This document shows, piece after piece, positions 54,401 to 64,000 of a stretch of DNA of 64,000 nucleotides. Source of the stretch: Trileptium ribeirensis (taxonomy: Eukaryota > Nematoda > Enoplea > Enoplida > Thoracostomopsidae). A program made the translations under genes and the position numbers. Every line of letters starts with the position of its first letter. The stretch's first letter is position 1. Below the pieces are notes generated by a model that was given only the letters and a program-made list of their open reading frames with translations, did no database searches and was not told the origin of the DNA. Location: positions 37,989 through 101,988 of the forward strand of contig JASANE010028715.1 of assembly GCA_030248225.1 (NCBI GenBank), given 5' to 3'.

Positions 54401-57400
54401 ACTGCCAATAACTCAATAAGATAGCAGTGATAATGCAATGTAGTGAACTACAATTCATCGTGCGTCAAAAATTTTAGCAAAATTCAGCACAATATTGGGG
54501 AAAAATCGACAAAAAGTGAAGTAAAATTGGCAAAAATTGGGTAAAGTCGGCAAAATGTCAGCGAGGACAGAGCGGGAGGTCTATCCCCTACCCCCTGTTG
54601 ACTCCCCCTCCGACAGTCTACCCTGCCCTAAGCTGATGGACCATGGACACCTGTGAAATAATCGTGAAATTGGGACAATACTCTAGCTAAAAACCACTCA
54701 AGAGCTCATGAAATTTCCGGCGTTAGATTACATAAATCGGGCTGACCCACAAACTGCTACGATATGCTGACTTTTACTCAGCATATGATCTAAACCCAGC
54801 ATCAGATATCGGTATAAAAGCTATACAGCTAGAATTGTTTGTTATTGATACTGTACGCCCTTTTTCAATTCAGCACGGTCAATTTTTAAGCATCAATCTC
54901 TATTTGAGCTTTAAATTATAGTCTTGATGGCATATAGCTGAAAAGCTACTCATTTGCAAATTTTGAAATTGTTAAGATATTGTCTTGGCTGTTTTGGCAT
55001 AACTAAAACATTGTTGGCAACTTCTTAAACACTTCGTAAAATATAGATATAATAGCGAGGACAAAGTTTAGAATCCTAAGCCGACATTAAAGACCTGAAA
55101 ATTGGAAGTCATTGAGACATAATTATTGCCACGTTTTGAATGGCGAGCTACAGAAAGCTGTATCGCCGTGCGGATCGCTTTGTTGTTCGAAACAGCTGCA
55201 GCGTTCCAAAATTGGTTTCTAGCTTCAAAATCTTTAATGGAGTTGCGCCTTTTTATCTTTGCTTCGAAGAAGCTTTATAGTATCGAGCGCCACTCTCGAC
55301 GTTACTTCGTTGAACTACAAGTATTCGTAATTTGTGATCCAGAGCGGAACAGCTTGCAGTCATCCGAAGCACGCTTCTGCCTATAAGCGACCCAGCACCG
55401 CCTCCTGGGGCAAGCGTCCGATGACCAGTCAGGGAATAATCAGACTCTTCCCGTATCAACATGTATGATTATAGGTATATAAATTCTTACGAAGAATTTT
55501 TCGGACTTTCGGTCAGACACAGAGGTAAGAAAGTATACGTCGCTTTCATGCATCCATACTCTATTATATTGTACACAATAATATCTAATGTCTATATCTA
55601 ATGTATCTAATGGATACTTTAAAATCTTTCACACTTTACTAAAAGTATCAGTGTTATCGCGCAAAATTACAGTTTAGCGTTAGTAAAATTCATTTTCATG
55701 GAATTTATAGTTACAATAATAGTACAATTATATATTGGTGATTAATAAAGGAAATGTTACCGCATCATACGAGTTATAAGCTGCCAAATTGAGCCCGTCA
55801 ACAAACCAACGGGGTTGTCTTCTCCCACCACGTTTCAACCACATCGGTGACCGTGACACGCGGTGTGATCGGCGTTCTTGTTCCAGCAATCTGTACAATC
55901 CGAAGCCTATATGGGACATGATTTAAAACGAATCTGATGAAAGGATGCTCGTTATTGGCAAAAATCTTGTTTGATTATCAAGTAAAATGTGCGTCCAATT
56001 CATTAATATTGTTATAGTTTTATCTAAACGTCGTTTTTACCGACATTAACTCCGAAATTAAAAATCTTCCAGTTTGAGATAAAAATGAAAGAAGAAGCAG
56101 TCAAATGTCATGATATTATGATATTGCAAATTATATCGGATAATTATCTGAAGTCGCTCTTTCAACCGATCAATAAAGTATGAAATTGACTTGTTAATTT
56201 ACAGTAATTTGTTTGATTTAAACAGTTATAAATAACACATTGTTGCAGCTTCACACTGGCCCGGTATTTAACTAGACAATCTAGAGTTTGCGACATTACG
56301 TCAGTTTTTATGGTACTGACTATTCTGCAAAATCTGTATTTGTATACATATTAAAACTTTCAATTGTTGAACTTTTAAAAGTAGCTAAACAACATTTTCC
56401 CAATTAAACCTAGTATTTTAAAATTGTAATCATATATCAACGATGCTGGTCTGGACCATGTTTTCATAAAGATGTCCATGTTTTTATAAAAACACGTAGA
56501 TTTAAAATATCAGCAAGTTATAGCACCTCCGGTGTAAAATTGAGGCTAGTATAAACATTTTTATTATTCCGTCTCAATGTAGACGTATGATATAAATGAT
56601 GAAAAGGTGTAGAGTGAATAATTGGACTAATTTTAGTGTGAATCGGTCAAAAGTAAGGTTTCCGCCAAAAACATGTTCTAAGTGTAGAAGATCTACAGAA
56701 TCGAACGGAAGAAACAAGTATTCACAGACAGTTATAAAACCCAAAAACATAAACTTGCTTCTAGCCAAGTCTGCAATCCATGTTACAACAGTCGACACTT
56801 GCGATGTACGCTGGTGAATATCAAAATTACTAAATTTGAGAACAAATTTTGGCCCATCCCCCCAAATTATTTTTTCTATAAAGAATTATAATTAATTTTA
56901 TATTTAATTTTTTTTACTAATTATTTCTCCCCAATATGAAAAGGGTTGCCCCCTCCCTAATCTTGATACTTGCGACGCCTTTGCATGTTTCTAGGATATT
57001 TATACATCTTTTATATTTTTTATATCTTTTATATTTAAAATATTTGAAAGAATAAGTTAAAATCATAAAGTCCCACAGTGCATGGATCTGTATCAGAACA
57101 TTTGGAGGGTTGCGTACACATAACCATCAAGGTCAATATGTTCTGTAACATTACAAAACGAACATCTTAGAGCAATATGTTGGAGAGGGAAAAGTCCAGC
57201 TTCTTCTGGAATTTTAGATCAAAGATCATACAGGAACCTATGCTTAATGCTATCGCAAAAGCAATAAAGTCTTAGTATTGGTATATGAAAACGTCTGTGT
57301 CTATACTTTACTTAGCTGACTTGTACATATTGAGCTTTCAAGAAGTTTTTCTCTGTTCTGACCGATATCTAAAAATCATACTACCTTTCAAAGCTAAGTG

Positions 57401-57873
57401 ATGTTTCGATCAGAAATTTCAGTTGAAATTGCCGGTAACAAGTGGAAAAATAATTTACTTAACGAGCATGTAAACGTTAATAGTTGCTGACAAATGTCAG
57501 AAAGCGTCATCCAAGCGCAAATGTATCAGACTTTTATCATTTGGAAAATAAATACAGATGTTTAGTTGGATAAGTTTACTAGTATTGGGTTTTATAGATC
57601 CAGGTATTAGCAAACATGATTTCGAAAAATAAAGGCATGAAAGTAAACCTCAGAATGAAAATAGCCATCGATTCCGGTTTTATTATATTATATTATGACC
57701 TAATAAGATAAATATTACAGTGCGACTCTTACTCTTGTTAGCGAAAAAATACCAACCTGAGCTTACTGAACGCATTACAGCCCCTGAACTACAACTATAC
57801 AATAATTGATTGCATTAATGGCATTACGGCATATATATATATGTATAACGTCAAGTTTGCGCCAAATTAGATA
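51451..57873. other. Gene-poor stretch
   Basis: No gene recognised. Coding-like but unassigned: a basic plus-strand frame at 51901-52026 (EEKRPAGQKLNRTPMAQRLG, then RRLLAKKH), a plus-strand frame at 52492-52674, a minus-strand frame at 55728-55919 (Arg/Trp-rich, PMWLKRGGRRQPRWFVDG), and a plus-strand basic frame at 56596-56817. A 31-bp tandem pair (AGCGAAATATAGATGTTT) lies at about 54028-54085. Confidence 0.4.
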
Positions 57874-60454
57874 TTATTCAGGGAAAAGCAGCAAAGGTTT
57901 GAGCGAATGGACATTGTTAAGTTTAGGGTTACAATGCCTGATCAACATATTTTCAAGATTGCGCAAAAATATGTCCGAGCTGCGATTTTGCAGATTGACC
58001 TGTGCTATAATCTTGAAGTCATCTGTATTAACTGCGGTGTTGCAATTTAACGAATGCTGGTATAAGGCCGAATTTTGGAGTTGCTTATTGTTCAAAGTTT
58101 TTCCAGTCCTGGCCGATTTGCCTGAATGTTCGGAAATCCTAGTACACAAATGTCGGCGTGACGAGCCGATGTAATCCGTTTGGCATACGGAACAGTTGAA
58201 TTTATAAACGACATAGGATCTCAGACTATCAGGCAAAATGTCTTTGAAAGCGAACGAGTGTTTTAACTTTTTCCAAGATTCAAAAATGACTCTAAATTGG
58301 ACATTAGGGAACGCCGATTTTAATTTATGGGTGAATTGCTTTCTAAGGTTATTAGAGAAATCGCCGATATACGGGAATTTGATGGCAATATTTGTGGTTT
58401 CAGGTGCATCGACTACCTCGGGTTGAGATGGAACAATATTTCCTGTGTTGGATGTATTGTTGGCTGGAGACCATTTGTTAAAGAACTGTTTAATGGTATT
58501 GTCGATGATTTTACCTGGATAGCCATTATCTCGGAATAACTTCCTAAGAAAGCGGACTTTACCATGTATGATGTTGAAATTTGAGCCAATTTGATATGCT
58601 CGAAATAAAAGACAATTTATGAGCCCGGTTTTGTATTTACTATAAACGAACGAATCGTATTTGATAAGTAAGCCGGTAAAGGTGGATTTCCTATATACTG
58701 AGGTAGTGATATTACCATTATATTGAATAATATTGGTATCCAAAAATGGTATAGTATTTTTAACTTCTTTTTCCATGATGAATTTGATCGTGCTGTGTTG
58801 TGCGTTAAGGTATTCCAGAAACAAATCAGTTTGTGATTCATTATTGAACACCGTAAAGGTGTCATCGACGTAACGGCAATAGAAGATCGGCTTGTGCGAT
58901 ATGGGACAATTATTGAGCCATTTTTTCCGATTTATTCATGAAACTGTTGGCTAACGTAGGGTCAAGTGGCGAACCCATTGCAACACCTTCAATCTGTTGA
59001 TATATTGTGCCGTTAAATAAAAAACTGATGCTTTTAACGCAGATACTGATGGCATTGATCAATTCATTTACCAGTAACGGGCTACTAATTTCATTGTTTA
59101 GGGCGGCTTCCTCGATGTATTGCAATGTCTCATCTATGGGTACATTAGTGAATAATGCAGTTACATCGTAACTTGCCATAAAGCAATTGCCAAGATTAAG
59201 TTCCGACACTTTTTTACAAAATTCAAAAGAATTTTTTATGGAGTACTGGTTACGTGTAATAGGTTCAAGGATTGGAACCAAAAATTGTGCTAGCCCATTT
59301 ACAGCAGAATTTACACAAGAAAGAATCGGCCTTAACGGGATATTCTGTTTATGCACCTTAGGTGATCCGTATAATATTGGTATTCGTGAACCGGATGGTA
59401 AAAGCTTGTAGTAAACCTGATTAGAAATTTATTTATATGATCGAAAACCGTGCAACATTTTTGTGACCGATGTTTCTGATTTTAGGACAGCTGAATAAAT
59501 ATTTTGTGATTTTGCTGTCATGAAATGAGCTGTATCGTCAAGTAAACTGTACATTTTATTCACATAGTCGACTTTATTGAGTATTACAACGCCCTTGCCT
59601 TTATCTGGCGTGGTGACTATGATATTTCGGTTTGACGACAGTTTCTTAATGCTAGCTAGTTGCTCAGCTGAGAAGTTTGACTTAGGACTTGATTGTTTAA
59701 AATTTAACAGCGCATTGTCTACTATAGAGCGCAGATCGTTTCTAAGAGCAAAGCTTAACGTGGTACTGTTAATCTTCATTCTAAAACAAAGGTCCTGTTC
59801 CTGTAGAAAAGTTTCAAGCCGAGCGTACACGTTTAATTTGTCTACTTTGTTGTGTGCGGGAACAAAATCAAGACCTTTGGAAAGGGCTAGGCTATCATTT
59901 GCCGTGAGTTCTATGTCCGAATAATTGAAAACACATTTTATATTATTGGCATTATGTCCGAAATTGGCTAACCTAGAGCATAAGCGATGTAGTTTCTTTT
60001 GATGTCCAAACCTTCGTTCCGCATCGATTTTGGTGGCAAGCCACCGGACTTGTGAACTAACGATGTACCAATCTATATATCTTATGCTATCTTTAAGACT
60101 ATTACTAATTTCATGAAAATGCTGAATATGTAAGCTGCAATTATGGCGATGTTTTTTGATTTCGTTTCTAATGATTTTTTGGACGAACTGCGACCAATTA
60201 GAAATGTTTCTAACAATTGCTTTGTTTTTTATTCGGACAAACGGCGGTGTAATATTATTTTGGAGGCAATCCATTAGAAAATCAATATGTGCTTTGCACT
60301 TAGCGTGGCTAATAAGTGATTTCCTGCAGGCTTTGAAAAGGATGACAGCGTTATTTCCGTATCTATGCCTCAAGCCATTGATTATCCCTTCCGGGAATTG
60401 TGCAAGTACTAGCTCATTTATAGCAGATAAGGCCAAAGCATGTGCTGTTTGCAT
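57874..60454 (-). mobile_element. Penelope-like element ORF: RT plus GIY-YIG endonuclease, nearly intact
   Basis: One long reading unit of about 860 codons on the minus strand. N-terminal helical part from ATG 60454; TTPDKGKGVVILNKVDYVNK near residue 290; a TAA stop at 59429-59431; the same frame resumes (GSPKVHKQNIPLRPILSCVN, SYDVTALFTNVPI with the catalytic Asp, EGVAMGSPLDPTLANSFM). A one-base shift follows at the T6 run 58921-58926; then YCRYVDD (58861-58880). The GIY-YIG domain starts YVVYKFNCSVCQTDYIGSSR with HLCTRISEH after it (about 58095-58215); the stop is at 57874. Domain order and sequence are those of Penelope-like retroelements, which prime at nicked DNA or telomeric ends. Only two lesions are seen, so the copy is young. 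Terminal repeats were not identified. Confidence 0.93.
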
Positions 60455-60474
60455 TTTTTGGGTCGCGCGATAGT

Positions 60475-60913
60475 GGGACTAACCAAAACGATTTTACTGT
60501 TGTAAAACCAAAGATACAGTAAAAGGAACAAAATTCAAAAATTGGCGGTTAGTAGTTATTGCACGAAAACGAAAGAACATGAAAAGTAACGCATAAAATG
60601 CTCAGACATGATCAGCAATACGCCTGGTTGTAGGGGTTTACTCGGAAAGTTCTTCATCCATTGTATAATATATCGCCTTGCAAAATCAAGTTGCCAAACT
60701 TTGATGTTAAAAAGAAATAATTCGCCATGTGGGTAGTTGTGTAATTAAAGTAAACAACGAAACTTTAGGGAGAAAAGCGAAATTGATGGCAAAAAATTCC
60801 CACAAATGTGTAAAAACTATATTAGAATAGCATTACCAATACGGCGTGTACCGGACCAAAAGTTGGGACTAATTTAGATACCCAAGATAATTTGGCACAA
60901 AATAATGGAAAAT
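60475..60913. other. Upstream flank of the Penelope element
   Basis: AT-rich, no gene. It may contain the element's 5' terminal repeat, which I could not delimit. Confidence 0.35.
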
Positions 60914-61200
60914 TTACATTGTATTGTCGCTATTTTCCGTATTTTCACTTTTCGCCTGATCGTCAGAACTGTCGGTATCCGAATCGGTGGTATGGCCAAT
61001 TCTAGGCTTTTTCGAGCTAGGCGGCACCAAATCCGAAATACTTTCAGTAACGTTGAACTGCGGCGCAGGTTGGCGGAGCGGCGTAGAAACTATTGGAGAT
61101 TCCATGTAAGAAAGCGTGCTAGTTGTAATATTGCGTTCAAAAATATTGGGCGTTTGAAACAAAGACTGTTCGTTGTTGCTGCTATCCGATAAAGTGACGA
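60914..61200 (-). CDS. Unassigned acidic Ser-rich frame
   Basis: 82 codons from ATG 61162 to a stop at 60914, with the frame open upstream to about 61200 (SVVTLSDSSNEQSLFQTP). The C-terminus is strongly acidic and Ser/Asp-rich (TDSDTDSSDDQAKSENTE); the middle is Pro/Thr-rich with a basic SSKKPR patch that could be a nuclear signal. Composition suggests an intrinsically disordered nuclear protein segment or exon. It lies between a Penelope element and a Penelope fragment on the same strand, so it might also be the leader of a second Penelope copy. Confidence 0.35.
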
Positions 61201-61319
61201 CTGATTAGACAATCAGTGTAGCGGTATTGCTTAATTGTCACTGCTTCGATTTTTCGGAATTTTCGGATATTTCGCTCACAGTTTTCACATTTTACAACTG
61301 CATGACCTGTGTAGCTATG

Positions 61320-61470
61320 TTTGTTTCGCGTGATCGGTTCGAGAATGGGACACAATGAACTGAGCAAAGCTATGATCAGCTGATCTTGTGCAGGAAACAA
61401 TCGGTCGTAGACATATTCGCTTTGTGAATTTGAGGACTGCTATAGAGCATTGGTGCCCTAGAGCCAGAAG
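61320..61470 (-). pseudogene. Second Penelope-like RT fragment
   Basis: In two frames, CPILEPITRNKHSYT and RICLRPIVSCTRSA match the neighbouring full element's PILEPITRNQYS and LRPILSCVNSA segments. About 50 codons remain, with a one-base shift. A remnant of another copy, more diverged than the main element. Confidence 0.65.
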
Positions 61471-61657
61471 GCGCCAGTTCACAATATTTGTAATTTGAAA
61501 TGTATATACTTTTGTAAATATAGTTGTGTCAATATATAAATATACAAAGTTTATACAAGAATTTTTGAACAAAACTTTCAGTTTTGATCGTACTTAAGCT
61601 TTTTTAGAATTAAAAACGAGCAATTGTGACGCATCAATCAAACATTGTGTGCGTTGT

Positions 61658-62203
61658 GGTCAGATAGCAGCCAGACCTGTTCATTATCCTAGAACCATTG
61701 TGTTTACCCGGCGAAGTTACATCTACATCGCGTTTAGCAGGTATGTCACATCTAAAAGTATTTTCGGCGCATTTTCGCTAGTGATGCTATGTCACGAATG
61801 AAAGTTGCTGCATTTTTGGTGTTTAATTTTCATTCTAAAATACTTTGTAAACAAAAGATTGGTTGCATAATTTTAATTTTGATGAAATTTGGCGTTACAT
61901 AATTTGTTTTCAAGGCACAATTGTAGAACTGGTCAGATAGCAGCCAGACCTGTTCATTATCCTAGAACCATTGTGTTTACCCGGCGAAGTTACATCTACA
62001 TCGCGTTTAGCAGGTATATCACAGCTAAAAGTATTTTCGGCGCATTTTCGCTAGTGATGCTATGTCACGAATGAAAGTTGCTGCATTTTTGGTGTTTAAT
62101 TTTCATTCTAAAATACTTTGTAAACAAAAGATTGGTTGCATGATTTTAATTTTGATGAAATTTGGCGTTACATAATTTATTTTCAAGGCACAATTGTAGA
62201 ACG
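61658..62203 (+). repeat. 273-bp tandem duplication, about 98.5 percent identical
   Basis: Units 61658-61930 and 61931-62203 both begin GGTCAGATAGCAGCC. I count four substitutions (in the AGGTAT(G/A)TCACA(T/G)C segment, TTGCAT(A/G)ATTTT and AATTT(G/A)TTTTC). A very recent duplication; no gene inside. Confidence 0.95.
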
Positions 62204-63315
62204 TTACTACAGGCTGCAGGCAGATTTTGCAATTTTGATGGAAGACCTTTTAGGTGCTTTGTACAGATCAACTAGAAAATTGGAATATATATTTAGACTT
62301 TTGAACCTTTAGTCCAGAAGTAATATCGTTTGTGAATTGAACGTAAAAGTTGATTGACAGATTTTGTGGCTTAATTTTGTGTCCCGTGTTCGAGGAAATA
62401 CGCCTTTTTTAGAAAATTCACTCAAATGAAATTTAATAAATTTGACGTGGTGTAGATTTTGTATAAAATCTTGGGGGTTGATAAGTTTTCGGGAAAAAAT
62501 CAGAATGTGATTAGTCTTCAGCTTATCAGAGCTTTACACTGGGAATAGGCCTACAGCTAAGACGGGGTGGGGTAGGGGCGGTGGTGCGCTCGTGTGTGAC
62601 TGTCCGGGCCCCATTGAGAGGTATGGCAGAGAATGAAGAAAATCGGCGATCGAGATATGGACCTTATAAATCTCGGTCAACTCTTCTAACATATATATGT
62701 ATATATGCATAAGTAATTTATATTAGGTGGGCTTATTAAGCTATAATTAAGCTAGTTTATTTCTGGGAAAATGTGTGTGCGCTTTGTGACATTACTCATT
62801 GCGGTAAATACCTAGCAGTCTATAAGTGGCGGATCGAAGCTAAAGCTTTCTAAATTTGGGGGTTGCCATAACGGGGCAACCCTGTTGTCAAAATTGTGGG
62901 AACCCCCCAAATCTATGCCCATGAATTTATTATTAGTATAAAAACGAAAACTATTAAAGTGATGGAAAAAAGAAAAACTATAAAATGAAACGAAGTTGAA
63001 TACAAAAAATAGCCGGGCCTTTATAAAACCAGTGAATGTATAGCGGATGTCGCTAAAAACGCTACATTATGATGTACTCGTTCATGCCGATGTAATAATT
63101 GTTGTGTTGTTATAGAAAAAACGACAAATCTATAAAAACGGAATAACGGTTATATAATCATATTCGGCTCTGTCATTTTTTCGTGAATGTGATCCTATTG
63201 ATTCATGAAAAATCTGTTTTAACTATGGAAAGTGGTCTTACACGATTAATTCCTTAGAATTTAGCAACAAACCGATTGAAAAGTTGAAATCGATCGGAAA
63301 TGGCAGAAATTACGA
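62204..63315. other. No recognisable gene
   Basis: A short GC-rich island (62560-62640) and AT-rich flanks; nothing conserved seen. Confidence 0.45.
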
Positions 63316-63333
63316 ATGATGCAAATGCAACAG

Positions 63334-63397
63334 TGTGATGATATAGCCCTGGTGTCCACTCAATTGCTTGAGTGGACACCAGGGCTATATCATCACA
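63334..63397. other. Perfect 30-bp inverted repeat with a four-base loop
   Basis: Arms 63334-63363 and 63368-63397 are exact reverse complements around TTGC. It lies at the point where similarity to a non-LTR retrotransposon begins. Confidence 0.97.
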
Positions 63398-63399
63398 GT

Positions 63400-64000
63400 C
63401 ATCTACCCCGTACCATGTCTCATAACTTTTCCCGAACTAAAGTTATTAACATGCGCGCATATTTTGACGGTATCAACTGGGAGGAACTTCAACGAGGTCT
63501 ATCTACAACAGACGCCTATGACATGTTCCTTATAGTATATAATTGTGCAGTTACACTTCATGTTCCGAGTTCCCGTCACTCAATTCGCGGCAGTAAATCA
63601 CATCCATGGGAATGCGACAAATCAGTGAAAATAAGTGGCCGCGCGAAGAAGAAGTGTTTTGCGAGATATCGTGCAAGCCAACTTACTGCTGATTATATAT
63701 TGTATCAACATGCAGCCAATGAACACTCAAATCAATTAACGGCAGCACCTGCACGCTATGAACTAATACTGGCAAAAAGCATGAAACACCAACGGGGTGC
63801 AAAAATGTTCTTTTCATATACGAAACTCTTTGTTTGACCTGCTAGTTCTGTGTCACGCATTCGTGCTGGTGATAACATCACATCAGATCGATTTGAGGTA
63901 GCTGATTTAATCAATAACCACTTTGCACAAGTGTTCACATCTGAGCCTCCCGGTCCATTACCTGTTCCAGACGATTGCATATTTAAAACCAAGAGTTGGA
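63400..64000 (+). pseudogene. Non-LTR retrotransposon (CR1/RTE-like), endonuclease-RT linker, 5'-truncated
   Basis: One frame from about 63400 to the window end, with a TGA at 63835-63837. The peptide has the pattern of the linker between endonuclease and RT in CR1/Jockey-group elements: a Phe-Asp-Gly-Ile-Asn-Trp segment (AYFDGINWEELQ), then HPWECDKSVKISGRAKKKCF (the usual Pro-Trp landmark followed by basic residues), YILYQHAANEH, AKSMKHQRGAKMFFSYT, and after the stop RFEVADLINNHFAQVFTSE, the usual lead into the RT domain. The RT itself lies beyond the window. The endonuclease is missing, so this is a 5'-truncated copy. Confidence 0.75.

Overview
The window is repeat-dense, AT-rich nuclear DNA from an invertebrate animal. 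Spliced metazoan-type exons (GT...AG borders with intact frames), a Polinton, a DIRS-like element, a Penelope-like element, a Merlin transposon and a non-LTR retrotransposon all occur within 64 kb. There are no bacterial operons, no rRNA and no CRISPR. A degenerate TTAGGC array (the nematode telomere hexamer) makes a nematode-like host one possibility, but nothing in the sequence fixes the species.

Layout. 0-4.15 kb and 8.6-12.6 kb are two inverted, diverged copies of a GC-richer repeat about 4 kb long with no recognisable protein; a weaker third copy lies near 38.7-39.85 kb. The spacer between the first two (4.15-8.6 kb) holds a 51-bp minisatellite, a pair of direct repeats, the TTAGGC-like array and a decayed Merlin transposase. 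12.6-15.8 kb shows nothing recognisable.

15.81-32.69 kb is a Polinton/Maverick (adintovirus-like) element of about 16.9 kb bounded by terminal inverted repeats. In order on the + strand: an intron-containing NADAR-domain gene, a retroviral-type integrase, a small gene, penton-like minor capsid protein, major capsid protein, A32-type packaging ATPase, a small basic core-like protein, a virion-type protein with an internal duplication, and protein-primed DNA polymerase B. The left arm carries unassigned ORFs on both strands and an inserted interspersed repeat. Nearly every gene is broken by stops or frameshifts and several catalytic residues are replaced, so this is a fossil.

32.7-46 kb is mostly non-coding. 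It contains a tRNA-like SINE head, two similar promoter-plus-first-exon blocks (34.5 and 40.6 kb), and two exons of an M14 zinc carboxypeptidase on the minus strand (43.5 and 41.2 kb). 47.0-51.45 kb is a pair of related, decayed DIRS-type units (Gag-like, RT, RNase H, tyrosine recombinase) separated by fold-back sequences. 51.5-57.8 kb is nearly empty. 57.87-60.45 kb is a nearly intact Penelope-like element (minus strand), broken only by one stop codon and one homopolymer frameshift. A second Penelope fragment, a recent 273-bp tandem duplication, and a 5'-truncated non-LTR retrotransposon with a perfect 30-bp hairpin at its start complete the window.

The most interesting signal is the NADAR (DUF1768) domain gene inside the Polinton, beside its integrase. 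NADAR enzymes act on ADP-ribose linkages, and I do not know of one described as Polinton cargo.
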